Source: Ctenosaura bakeri (lineage: Eukaryota > Chordata > Lepidosauria > Squamata > Iguanidae). Taken from it: DNA of 64,000 nucleotides. The stretch spans positions 372,001 through 436,000 of the forward strand of contig CAOLHI010001015.1 in assembly GCA_948474755.1 (NCBI GenBank), read 5' to 3'. The position numbers and the translations under genes were made by a program. The notes beneath the pieces are model-generated. The model did no database searches and had not been told where the DNA came from. It worked only from the letters and a program-made list of their open reading frames with translations. Numbering within the stretch: position 1 is the stretch's first letter; each line of letters begins with the position of its first letter. Shown piece after piece: positions 45,650-55,345 of this stretch.

Positions 45650-46468
45650 TTCATTTATTTTTTGAATGTATATCCTGCCTTTCTCCCAAGATGGAATTCA
45701 AGATGGCTTAAATAATTTTTTTAAAAAAATTAAACTAAAACATTAGTTTACAAAAGTTGAAAAAGAATTTTACCACAATATTATTTTAAAAAACGTGGTT
45801 AAGAACAGTTAAGAACATTAAAACATATTTAAACATAATTTTCAGTAAAAGATTAAAAAAGACAGCACCCCACTTTACACACACACACTTCTGCCCCATA
45901 ATCAAAATTCAAAGGCCTGCATGAATAAAACATCTTCACCTGCTGGTGGAATAACAGCAGGAAGGGGGCCAAGTGGATCTCCTGTAGGAAGGATTTCCAC
46001 AGCCTGGGAATAGCTGCTGAAAAGACTCTCTCTCCTGAGTCCTCATCAAATATGCCAGCAAAGGTGGTTGGACAAAGAGTAAGCCCTCCCCTGCAAATTG
46101 TAAAGCTCCCATTGGCATAAGGAGATACAGTCTTTTAGACAGTCTAGACCCAAACCATGTAGGTATTTAAATCTCAAGATCAGCACTTTGAATTCTGCCC
46201 AGAAACTGACCAACAGCAGTGAAACTGCTTCACTAGAGGAGTCAGATGATTCCTGTAACTACTCTGTCAACTCTCTGACTGAAGCATTTTGAATCTGCTG
46301 AAGTTTACAAACAGTTTCCAAAGGCAGACCCAGGTAGACTGTGTTACAGTAGTCCAAACACATGTGTCACCATAGCCAGATCTGACATATCAAGGAATGG
46401 GTGCAGGTGGTACACCAGTTTTTACTGTATAAAGGCACTCCACAGCCAAAACCAGGGCATCCAGGCTC
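45650..46468. mobile_element. L2-like LINE fragment
   Basis: Begins GTATATCCTGCCTTTCTCCC, passes through A/T-rich DNA, then shows ordered phrases well known in reptile repeats: ACCTGCTGGTGGAATAACAG, ATTTCCACAGCCTGGGAATA, AGCACTTTGAATTCTGCCCA, TGTGTTACAGTAGTCCAAAC, GGTGCAGGTGGTACACCAG. I assign it to L2 by texture only. It sits inside a CR1 copy. Confidence 0.5.
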
Positions 46469-46636
46469 AAATCTGAGCTAGAAAATGTACAGAGAAGGGT
46501 GATCAAGATGATAAAAGATCTGGAAGCCAAGTATTATGAGGAATAATTTAGGGAGCTAAGAATGTTTAGCCTGGAAAAGAGAAGAGTAAGAGGTGACGTG
46601 ACAACTATCTTTAAATATCTAAAGGGATGTCATCTA

Positions 46637-46842
46637 TGGGCCTTTCCACACTACACTGTTATAGTTCTATTATTCCACTTTCAACATCCTATGGAATCCT
46701 GGGATTTACAGTTTAGCGGGGGAGGGGCATTTAGAATTCTCAGCCAGAGAGCTCTTTGGCCTCGGTAAACTACAAGCCCCAGAATTCTACAATATGTTAG
46801 AAGTGGAATAATAGCAATATAATAGTATAGTGCAGAAAGGTC
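46637..46842. mobile_element. palindromic MITE (GGCC-TTTC ends) in CR1
   Basis: Ends GGGCCTTTCCACAC and GTGCAGAAAGGTC with CTA on both sides (46634-46636, 46843-46845). Inner CCACTTTCAACATCC and its complement are present. Taking it out rejoins the CR1 phrase GATGTCAT-TAGAAGATGG. Confidence 0.75.
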
Positions 46843-46945
46843 CTAGAAGATGGAGTGAACTTGTCTTCTGCTGCTCCAGGGACTAGAACATGAACCGATG
46901 GATTCAAATTACAAATTATAAGAAAAGAGGTTAATGCCCAAAAAC

Positions 46946-47769
46946 ATATGGCAGGGCCAAGGTGTCTGCCACTGTGCTTTGTACAGTTGTATCACAGCTC
47001 AGGGACTATTCTGTGCAAACAAAATCAGGCCAATGGATCCACTTAAAAAAGCTGACAAGGACTAGAGGTCATTCATTATTGTCTACTTTAAAGCAGAGTT
47101 CTTGAATTACTTCTGAAGAGTACGAAACCTTGTTAGTCTAGTATTATCTTCCTCTTCCTTCTCTCCCTTCTCCAAGCTCTTGTAAGTCAGGTGTTCAATT
47201 CCTGACAAAATCTATTTAAAGATAAGTATAAGAGGGATATTTAAAGCTGTTTCCCATCATGTATCCTGTCTTATCTCTAAATTGCCTAATTTTAGCATGC
47301 ACACCATAACACATAACACATACTATGTTGCAAGTGCTGCTCATGTCCCAAAAACACCCTCCAAAAATTAAACAGAAGGCCCTTGACCCCAATTTGCTCA
47401 GTATCAAATGTGATCCTTCCTGTCATGGTTCCAGCCTGCATGTGCCTCTTGCACTTGCAGCAGCCCCAAGATAGGTTAGAGAAGTCTCATACAGATTCAA
47501 CAAAGCAGCTAAGAAGTATCTGAAAGCAGACTTCAGGAAACAGGCCAAGGTCAAGCAACAGCAGATAAAGACTGACATCCTATTGGTGACATACATGGAC
47601 ATAACTGGGGGTTATGATTCCTATGTTATTTGTTTTTTTTTTTTGGACCTTGTGGAAAGAGGTAACCAGTATCTCTTTCCACAATTATTATTCATTAGCG
47701 TATTTACCTGGCATTGCCCGAGATTTTATTTTCCTCTTTAGAGTTCACCAAACTGTCTTCTCCAGTACC
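46946..47769. other. intergenic, nothing recognised
   Basis: No supported feature apart from a T-run near 47632. Confidence 0.4.
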
Positions 47770-48031
47770 TGTCATTTTTTCTCATATTTCCCAATGCACT
47801 CTGTATTCAGAGTTATTTACATACACAGTTTGGGTTCCTGAGGGAATACACTGTCCTCCTCCTTGCTGCTAGGCCTCATCTTCACAGCAACCGGCCTATT
47901 CCTGTACCTGTAACTTTCCCCCATATTCCCTAATCCAATCTGTATTCAGAGTTGTTAACATACAGAGGGTTTGGTTTCTGAGGGAATACACTGCCCTTCT
48001 TCTTGCTGGTAGGTCTCATCTCCTTAGCAAC
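47770..48031 (+). repeat. diverged tandem duplication, about 140-bp period
   Basis: Units 47770-47891 and 47909-48031 share TCTGTATTCAGAGTT, CTGAGGGAATACACTG, CTTGCTG-TAGG-CTCATCT and end in AGCAAC. They differ at perhaps 15-20% of sites by eye. Confidence 0.85.
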
Positions 48032-48034
48032 ATT

Positions 48035-48113
48035 CTTCAGGCCCAAGAGCTCTCAGCTGAGAATTCTAGAGGCCCCTTCCCTAAACTGCCAACCCCAAGA
48101 TTCCATAGAATCT
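48035..48113. mobile_element. palindromic MITE fragment
   Basis: GGCCCAAGAGCTCTCAGCTG, AGAATTCTAGAGGCCCC, CTAAACTGCCAACCCCAAGA match the right-hand centre of the MITE family; both ends are missing. Confidence 0.55.
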
Positions 48114-48239
48114 TCAGAGCCAGCCAATTATATGAGGTCTTCTTGCTTCACACAGCCAGTTGTATGAGATTTTTGCCTGCCTGATGCGGACAAACAGACA
48201 AGATCACTCACAAGCTTTGACTTTTATATAGTAGATGGG

Positions 48240-49350
48240 AATGCTACCTGAATGGGTCCTAGAACAAATCAAGCCTTAATCCTCCCCTAGAAGCCAAGAT
48301 GACAAAACTGAGACTGTTACCCTGATGTTGGGGGTCCCGGGAGGGGCGCCCAAATAACCAAATAAAAACACAAGTTGGGGGAATTTAACTCGAGCACCCT
48401 CTCGGCTAAACGAGAGGCAGGGTAACGTTAGCAAGGATCTTTAACCCTATGTATACAGCGGCAGGTCAGAGAGAGGCTAGACAAGGTTTTCAAAGTAACA
48501 AACAATCTTTTATTAAAGACAAGAAACACAGAAGACAAGACATAGACTAACTAACTGAGAAATAGAAACGGGGAGCTTTTTGGGAAAGGCAATACGACAC
48601 CTGGTCTCGTAGTCCTAGAGAGAAGCGGGGTTCCGGGAGAGAAAGCTCAGCGTAGTTCGCTGAGGGGAGTTTCCTTAAACAACCGGCAGCAAGGTGGGAT
48701 GGAAGTCCAAAGTAGTCCGAAGACATCCCCAAAGTGGGGCCCTTTTATAGGGCGGAGTTTACCTACAGGCTATGTTATGCTTGGTGAGAACAAAAGAGAT
48801 TTGGAGTTGGACAAAGGAGTTGGAAAAGGTCAAGTTTTGCATGATTGGTTTAGCTTATACTGACAATAGTGTGGCCAGTTCGTTGATGGCCCAACATAAA
48901 GAAATGGCTTGGCTCTTGGCTGCATGGCTTTGTGTAACTCCGAGCCGAGCAGAGCCGGTTTGCAGGGAGGTTTTTCCCTAAAGCAACGGAGAGGCTTAAA
49001 CTGCCTGCCTGAATGGGGTCTTGGAATGTATAACCATTAATGGCTGCGCCTGTACTTGCTTGTCCAGGGGACCTCTGCAAACACGTGGTGTGGGGTGGCA
49101 GGAAAGGTCACCCAAAGGCCAAATTATTTGATATCAAAAGGCCATATAATGAAAAGACCTGACTCTCTAGGAAAGACAATAATGCTTAGCAAGGAGGAAG
49201 ACAGTAGGAAAAGAGGAAGACCACATTACAGGTGGATAGACTTAATCAAGGAAGTCATGTCCCTAAAGCTGCAAGACCTGAGTAGGGTGGCTGATGATAA
49301 TTTGACTCAGAGGTCTCTCATCCATACGGTCACCATAAATTGAAGTTCGT
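48240..49350 (+). mobile_element. RTE/BovB-like LINE 3' end, split by a solo LTR
   Basis: Left part to 48314 (GAACAAATCAAGCCTTAATC, GAAGCCAAGATGACAAAACT) and right part from about 49139 (GGCCATATAATGAAAAGACC) are collinear with 11480-11760. The right part encodes MKRPDSLGKTIMLSKEEDSR then KRGRPHYRWIDLIKEVM. Confidence 0.8.
48315..49138 (-). mobile_element. solo LTR in BovB, one end lost
   Basis: On the plus strand it starts TGTTACCCTGATG. The minus-strand signals are AATAAA (as TTTATT, 48509-48514) and TATA (as TTTTATAGGGCGG, near 48743). The other end stops at about 49138, within the TTGATATCAAAAG region, so the last 50 or so bases and a few BovB bases are deleted and no target duplication is visible. 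Confidence 0.85.
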
Positions 49351-49375
49351 TTGATGGCAATTGACAATAACAATA

Positions 49376-49700
49376 CCATATTGCAGTTACAAATTCATAA
49401 ACTGCTCTGTATTCACAATCATGGCACTACTGCCACAATTGTAAATGCCCCCTCAATCTATCTTAACAGCCAGGAGCTGCTCTGAACAATGGTGGTCTTT
49501 TCAGTTGGCAATCAGGGCATAGGAAGAGAATGTTTCCAGCCCCCACCCACCAGCACGCGAGGCTGTGACAATCAGAAGCAGGATCCCTGTCACAATGCCT
49601 CATTGCAGCCTTACTTGCTGGTAGGAAGGGGCTAGAAACATCCTCCTCCTGAAAACTGATTGAAAGATGAACAGATCTGGAGAGGGCTGTTGGCTGTTAA
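49376..49700 (+). repeat. unclassified dispersed repeat family Z
   Basis: GCAGTTACAAATTCATAAAC, CACAATCATGGCACTACTGC, TGACAATCAGAAGCAGGATC, TGGTAGGAAGGGGCTAGAAA, in the same order as 33090-33420. Confidence 0.5.
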
Positions 49701-49737
49701 GGTAGGTTTGGAGAGCCAGGCAAGGAGATGTTACTTA

Positions 49738-49939
49738 AGCCATTTCCACCCTACACTGTTATAGTACTATTATTCCACTTTCAACATCCTGTGGAATTCT
49801 GGGGTTTGCAGTTTACTGAGGCCAAAGAGCTCTCTGGCTGAGAAATCTAAATACCCCTCTCTAAACTGCAAACCCCGGAATTCCAAAGGATGTTGAAAGC
49901 GGAGTAATAGCACTATAACAGTGTAGGGCAGAAAGACCG
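49738..49939. mobile_element. palindromic MITE (GCC-TTTC ends)
   Basis: 202 bp with a perfect TTA duplication (49735-49737, 49940-49942). Ends AGCCATTTCCACCCTACACT and AGTGTAGGGCAGAAAGACC. The TTA target fits PIF/Harbinger. Inner halves are strongly complementary. Confidence 0.8.
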
Positions 49940-50014
49940 TTAGTTATGCATTCATAACAAAATAGGCAATGTGGGATACTGGTGATTATTATTATTAATA
50001 GTAGCAGTAGTAGT

Positions 50015-50465
50015 AATATTTCTTTCCCACATTTTCCCCAAGATTGGAACTCCAGAAGACTTACAAATTAAAGTTAGAAATTAAAATTATTATAATTAAA
50101 AACACAAAAGATCAGCACTGAAATTGAATTGAACTGTTAACTATATTAAAACAATTTAAAACATACATTTTAAAAGGATTTTAAAAACAGTCAGAGTATA
50201 ATTTAAAACAATACAACACTCTCTTATGTTCTTTCCTTAAAAGCCTTCAATTCTATAAGACTCTCTAAATAAAATAATAGTAATAACAACAACAACAACA
50301 ACAATAATAAGGCTTTACCTACTAACAGAAGGACAGCAGGGAGAGGGCCATTTTACCCTTCCTACTGAGGGAGTTCCAAAGTCTAAGGACAGCCATCAAG
50401 AACGTCCTTTCTCATGTTTCCATCATCCATGCCTGTGATCCCCATTCTGCTCCAAAACAATAGCC
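50015..50465. mobile_element. L2-like LINE fragment with (AAC)n
   Basis: TTTCTTTCCCACATTTTCCC, GAACTCCAGAAGACTTACAA, an A/T-rich part with an (AAC)n run near 50287-50304, then ACTAACAGAAGGACAGCAGG, ACTGAGGGAGTTCCAAAGTC and AGCCATCAAGAACGTCC. Same order as 45650-46050. Confidence 0.5.
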
Positions 50466-50709
50466 AAGGGCCTGCCAGGCATTATTTTGTTTCTCTAGCA
50501 ATCAATCAAGCTGGAGTTGCAGCTGGATTCATTTTGCCTACTCTCGAATAGCAAAGCAGGGTGAAGCACCCTTACTCTAGGGGTGGAGGGTGCTCCATCT
50601 CCCCCCACGCCATGCTCAAGAGCAGGCTGAATAATTTGTGGTGCACCCCAAAGCCAAGCAGCTACTGAAGTGATGGAGCTCAGGTGGTTGGGGGAAGCAG
50701 CCAGGCTGA

Positions 50710-51175
50710 AGGATGAGCCTCTCCCCTCTACAGAGTACGTTTCAAGAAGGATATTGGCAAGCTGGAGTGTGTCCAGAGGAGGGCAACCAAAATGGTGAAG
50801 GATCTGGAAGCCATGCCCCATGAGGAGCAGCTTAGGGATCTGGGTATGTTTAGTCTGCAGAAGAGAAGCTTAAGAGAGGACATGATAGCCATGTTTAAAT
50901 ATTTGAAGGGATGTCATGTCGGGGAGGGAGCGGGCTTGTTTTCCACTGCTCCAGAGACTAGGACAAGGAGCAATGGATACAAACTACAGGAAAAGAGATT
51001 CCAGCTAAACCTCAGGAAGAACTACCTGATGGTCAGAGCTGTTCACAGTGGAATATGCTGCCTCAGAGTGTGGTGGAGTTTGGAAGTTTTTAAGCAGAGG
51101 CTGGATGGCCATCTGTCAGGAGTGCTTTGATGTGAGTTCCTGCATGGCAGGGGGTTGGACTCTATGATTCTATGA
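50710..51175 (+). mobile_element. CR1 LINE 3' end
   Basis: 5'-truncated within ORF2. It encodes VQRRATKMVKDLEAMPHEEQ, MFSLQKRSLREDMIAMFKYL and KRFQLNLRKNYLMVRAV, then the CR1 3' UTR (CATGGCAGGGGGTTGGACTC) and a short TATGATTCTATGAG end. One or two frameshifts near 51050-51070 separate the last residues. Confidence 0.88.
50792..51130 (+). pseudogene. CR1 ORF2 C-terminal fragment
   Basis: 112 open codons covering the last third of the CR1 ORF2 tail. Compared with the copies at 10440 and 57547, a small deletion around 51050-51080 replaces the QWNLLPRSVVESPS region with HSGICCLRVWWS before the frame returns at LEVFKQRLDGHLSG. Not functional. Confidence 0.8.
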
Positions 51176-52329
51176 GACTTATGCGCCACCAGAATGACAT
51201 AGAATCTCAGCCAGGAAGTGTCACAAAGCATGGTCTAGGAGGCAAGCCAGAGTCACACTAGATGGCCTTACCAAGCTGTTAGTAGTACAGTCAAGTGAAG
51301 GAAAGCCAAAGATGGCATCTATTATCAAACGAAGGTCAAATACCAGACAATCCAAAAGTATGTCAGGGATACAAAAAGGCAAAGAATGCCAAGAAGGGAC
51401 ATGTTTTCCAGCAGCTTCTCTTGCCACCTGCAGTGCTCTCATATAGTTGCTTCAAGCTCTCCAACTGTAGTAACAGGCCTCTACATAGGGAATTGCTTAT
51501 TTTTTTGGAGTCCTCTGCTGATGCTTTGCACTACACCTGGGCACTGGCCTTCTGCCCAGAATTTTTAAGTGTCACCACTTTTACAGGCTTTGGGACTTCT
51601 CTGATTCAGATTCTGCCACAAAATCCCTCCTCTTCTGTAGAGGGTGGGTCCTTAGCCACCGCACTCTCAGAAGGTCCATGCTACTTCTAGACCCCGATCT
51701 TTTATAGGCAAGGTTGTCATTTCAGGATGGTCTCAGGACTTGAGGTTTCCAGGCCAAAACCTGAGACCTAGGGAATAGCCACTGGCGGTGTCATGCATTA
51801 AGTACCAGAGTTGCTCACAGCTTGTCATTCAAGCACACATACATGCACATTTTCTGTTTTGAACATTAAGACAGTAATCCTGGCTAAAGAGAATGTTCTC
51901 CTCCTCACTTTCTAAACTGCAGCAAGCTCCATTCTTTAGAGCCCTACTCTGGTCTGCTCTACTAGCTGAGCACGAGGTTTGTGCTCAGCTCTTTTCTCCT
52001 AATTGGTACTGAGCCCATCAAAACTGGAGAATTTGCACCCTTATCTCCTACTTGGAGGTTACTCACAAAAACTGGTTACTCAGGGCCAAGCCGTGAGATC
52101 TGGCAACTCTAGATCCAGGGAGAGGTCTGCTTTATGGGGATGCTGGGTCCTTGTCCAATGAGGACTCTTCTAGCAGGGGCATGATATTTTCATTGTGAAG
52201 AGCTCAGGTGCCCCCCTGGCTAGAGTTTGGTGTGGCTGTGGTGGCTGAAGGATTCTAGGAACTCAAGTTCAAAAAATTCTGAAGATTCTGGGAATTCAAG
52301 TTTATATAGCTAACTGGGGGCTGCACTAT
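51176..52329. other. intergenic, nothing recognised
   Basis: Frames up to 131 codons lack recognisable domains. 52240-52310 has decayed 'gggaattcaagt' repeat pieces. Confidence 0.4.
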
Positions 52330-52756
52330 ACCACCCTTCTGCTGAATAGAGGTAGTGGATGATGGTTTTCAGAAACAGAAATTTCCAAGATGCAAGAATT
52401 ATTACCTGTGGGGGAATTCAATTATAATAGTATCTGCTGGGAGACTAACTCTGCAAAGCATAGGTTCTCTAATAAATTCCTGCCATGCCTTGCAGATAAT
52501 TTCCCATTCCAAAAGTCAGAAGAAGGAAAAGGGAGAATGGCAATCCTGGATTTGATCCTAATCAACAGAGAGGGGTTAGTCGCTAGAATCAAAGTAGTCT
52601 GTGCTTTAGGAGGGAGCAACCATATAATGCTGGACTTCATAACTGTGGAACAAGCCAAAGAAGAGTACAGTCATACACAGAGCTCAGGTTTCAGGAATGC
52701 TGGTTTTAACAAGTTCAGGCAAATAGTGGGTGGGATCCCATGGCTGGAGATGCTAA

Positions 52757-53704
52757 TGTTACCCTGTTCTCTGGGGGTCCCGGGAGGGGTGCCCAAATAA
52801 CCAAACAGACACGAGCACAAAGATGGGGAAATTAACTGGAGCACTCTCTTAAGCTAGCGAGAGGCAGGGTAACTTAGCAGTGATCTTGTAACCCAATGTC
52901 TACGGGGTCAGGTCAGTTAAGCAGTCAGACAGTTTTAAAATAGCAAAATGGTATCTTTATTAAAAGACAAACAGAAAAGACATCACATTCACACAGCTAA
53001 CGTAAGAATTAGAAATAAGGATTTTCGGGGGAAATGGGTGATACGACACCTTTTCTCGTAGTCCTGGAGAAGTTGGAAGATGGTGGGGAAGAAAGCTCAG
53101 TGCGATTCGCTGAGGGGAGCTCGTCAGACAAAGTGGCAGCAAGGCGGGATGGAAGTCCAGAGTGTTCCAAGGTGGTGAGCGATCCAGAGGGGACAAGTGA
53201 TCTGAGGTGGCAAGCGATCCAGGGGCGAGCGATCCGGGGGCAAGCGATCTGAGGTGCTCTCGGAATCGGGGAGTTTTTATAGGGTGAATTGTGCCTACAG
53301 GCCATGCCATACTCGGTGAGAATAATGCGAGCTTGGAGTGGGACAAAGCTTTGGCAAAGGTCAAGTTTAGCATGATGGGCTTAGCACAGGTTTAACAATA
53401 GTGTAGCCAGTATGCAAATCGATTGGCATTGTCAGACTTTTGGCGTGAGGCTGGGCGTCTTTGTTTAGAGTCGTGCTTAAGCAAGAGGTGTTTGCAGGGA
53501 CGTCCCTGAAGCAACCAAGTGGCCCTGTTCTGCCTGCCTAGGCGGAGAATGGAATGTCCAACACTTACCGGCCGCGCCTGTGTACGTGCTTGTCCGGAGG
53601 CCTAGCAAACATGTGGAGCAGGGTGGCAGAGGAAGGCCAAATGAATTTGATATCGAAAAGAGATATCTAGTGCTATCACCAGGCAGGCCCAAGCCGCAGT
53701 AACA
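52757..53704 (-). mobile_element. solo LTR inside CR1, with an expanded tandem block
   Basis: Ends TGTTACCCTG and GCAGTAACA with a perfect CTAA duplication (52753-52756, 53705-53708). Minus-strand signals: AATAAA (TTTATT, 52956-52961) and TATA (TTTTTATAGGGTG, 53274-53286). At 948 bp it is longer than most relatives, partly through a local tandem expansion just downstream of the TATA box. No internal genes. Confidence 0.92.
53165..53258 (-). repeat. GCGATCC-type tandem expansion in LTR
   Basis: Units such as GAGCGATCCAG, GGCAAGCGATCC, GCGAGCGATCCG and GCAAGCGATCTGAGGTG recur about six times. The other LTR copies have only one GATCG-like unit here. On the LTR sense strand this lies in the first 120 or so bases after the TATA box. 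Confidence 0.8.
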
Positions 53705-54229
53705 CTAAGAGTGGGAGTTCTTGAGGAAGGAATTGCAAAAAGTACTGTTACAAAAAAATCCATGGAAGAAATAAACTGGGGAAAGTCTGAAAAAGCCATT
53801 GTGGCTGCATAGCAAACTCAAGGAGGAAGTGAGAAGTATGTGTAAAGAATGGGAGAAAAGACAAATCACCAAAGAGGACTACATATGTGTAGTCCAAGCT
53901 TTCACAAATAGTTTAAGGAAAGCTAATGCTCAGAAGGAGCTGAGACAGCTAGGCAAGCAAGGAACAACAAAAAAGGGTTTTTCAAATACATTTGAGGCAA
54001 AAGAATGATCAAGGGGACAGTAAGATGGTAAAATGCTAACAAATCACAATGAAAAGGCAGAACTACTCAATACCTGTTTTGCTTCCTCTCCCAAAAAGGG
54101 AACTATGTGCTTCCATGCAGCAGCAGAGACCGTGGCAAAAGATCTGGATTACAAATCAAGATTTATAGGGAGTTAGTCAGAAATCACCTAGCTAACCTAA
54201 ATAAGTTCAAATCTGCAGGGTCAGACAAA

Positions 54230-54343
54230 CTACCATATTTGCCAGCATATAAGGCACACCCTATTTATATACACTGGCAAGTACCATTTGCCAGCATAAA
54301 AGACACACTTGCATATAAGACACACCCCATTTTCAAACAGTGT
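54230..54343. repeat. rearranged copy of MITE U (CATATTTGCCAGC ends)
   Basis: CCATATTTGCCAGCATATAA is followed by a second start, ACCATTTGCCAGCATAAAAG, then ACACACCCCATTTTCAAAC. This is an internally duplicated, truncated relative of 59879-60028. Confidence 0.6.
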
Positions 54344-54413
54344 TAGTTTCCATTCCCCATCAGATGGAGTACATTGAGGTGTCCCCCAAGGGACCCTAGA
54401 AATCAGGGTAACA
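54344..54413 (+). mobile_element. LTR 3' end fragment
   Basis: CATTGAGGTGTCCCCCAAGG, then ACCCTAGAAATCAGGGTAACA. It matches the last 60 bases of the LTR at 22398-23309 and not the other subfamily. Confidence 0.65.
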
Positions 54414-54419
54414 TAATGG

Positions 54420-54690
54420 TTCCCTCTCCCATAGTATTTTGATTTGCAGATTGATTAAATATGGAAGAGACGGGAACATTGTCAATTGGATCTGTAACTG
54501 GTTGGAAAACCATGCTCAGAGAATCATAATCAACGGCTATGGTTCAAACTGGAAGGAGGTCTCAAGTGGACTGACTGAGGGTTTTGTCCCAGGACCATTA
54601 TTGTTCAACATTTTTATCAATGACTTAGATGAAAGTGTCTAGGAAATCCTTATCAAGTTTGCAGATGACACAGAATTGGAAGGAGTAAGG
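54420..54690 (+). mobile_element. CR1 LINE, RT palm fragment
   Basis: Encodes [36 protein letters not shown], a stop, then [12 protein letters not shown] with the FADD catalytic motif. It ends abruptly at the next CR1 fragment. Confidence 0.8.
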
Positions 54691-54999
54691 CCTTTGACAA
54701 AGTTCCCCACAAAATTCTTGCAAAAAAGCTAGTAAAATGTGGGCTGGAGAGGGCTACTGTCAGGTGGATCTGTAACTGGTTGACTGACCGCTCCCAAAGG
54801 GTGCTCACCAATGGCTGCTTTTCATTCTGGAGGGAAGTGACTAGAGGGGTGCCACAGGGTTCCGTCCTGGGCCCAGCGCTGCTCAATATCTTCATCAATG
54901 ACTTGGATGAAGGAATAGAGGGCATGCTCATCAAATTTGGGGGTTGGACTGGATGGCCCGTGTGGTCTCTTCCAACTCTACATTTCTATGATTTCTATG
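54691..54999 (+). mobile_element. CR1 LINE with a large internal deletion
   Basis: Begins with a [26 protein letters not shown] segment, then [13 protein letters not shown] and [17 protein letters not shown]. It then jumps straight to the CR1 3' UTR end (GGGGTTGGACTGGATGGCCC, CAACTCTACATTTCTATGAT). About 900 bases of ORF2, including the FADD motif, are missing at the junction near 54942. Confidence 0.85.
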
Positions 55000-55225
55000 A
55001 ATGGCTAACACTTTGGAAGCTAGCAACAGAATTTAAAAGCACCTAGAGAATCTAGAAAATTAGGCAGAAATTATGAATGCAACACTGTGGACAAAGAAGT
55101 ACAACAAAGAAGTACAACCGCATAAAAGATGAACAAGATGACAGCCATTGTTTCTAAAATTTGCTTTTGCCTCACGTTGATATGAAGAGGCTCTCTCAGT
55201 GGCTGCATGCTGGGTCAGTCAGTCA

Positions 55226-55345
55226 GTATATGATATATATATATGATATGATATGATATATCTCCTGAATTTCTCCCAGCATAGGGCCCAAGGTGGCTTA
55301 AAGCAAGATAGAGTTAACAAGTTAAAACAAGTGAAAAACCTTATG
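55226..55345. repeat. (ATATG/AT)n run and L2-type LINE fragment
   Basis: An AT-rich simple repeat (55226-55262) leads into TCTCCTGAATTTCTCCCAGC and GGGCCCAAGGTGGCTTAAAG, the short L2-like fragment seen elsewhere. Confidence 0.5.

Larger units (their letters stand above)
45484..46945 (+). mobile_element. CR1 LINE 3' part, hit by two later elements
   Basis: Three collinear CR1 blocks remain: 45484-45649 (GTGTGATGCAGCAGCCAAAA to AAGAATATTGACAA), 46469-46636 (GTACAGAGAAGGGTGATCAA to AAATATCTAAAGGGATGTCA) and 46843-46945 (AGAAGATGGAGTGAACTTGT). An L2-like fragment and a palindromic MITE separate them. The reading frame is broken several times. Confidence 0.75.
52330..54229 (+). mobile_element. 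CR1 LINE, endonuclease-to-RT region, split by a solo LTR
   Basis: The left part (52380-52756) encodes the end of the CR1 endonuclease domain: VGEFNYNSICWETNSAKH, ILDLILINREGLV and ALGGSNHIMLDF. In intact elements the GDFN and SDH residues are catalytic; here they read GEFN and SNH. After the LTR (53709 on) it continues through the linker (SEKAIVAA, KEDYICVVQAFTNSLRKANA) to KFKSAGSDKLP near 54200, the start of the RT domain. It then runs into another element. Confidence 0.8.

Noticed and set aside
50281..50310. CRISPR-like regular repeats
   Set aside because: It is an (AAC)n simple repeat. No direct repeats with unique spacers occur anywhere in the window.
50495..50821. 108-codon frame on the - strand
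   Set aside because: It overlaps the sense CR1 copy in part, and its remainder is unconserved.
48315..53704. The LTRs at 48315 and 52757 as one provirus
   Set aside because: One sits in BovB and the other in CR1 with its own CTAA duplication. The DNA between is CR1, a MITE and L2-like sequence, not retroviral.
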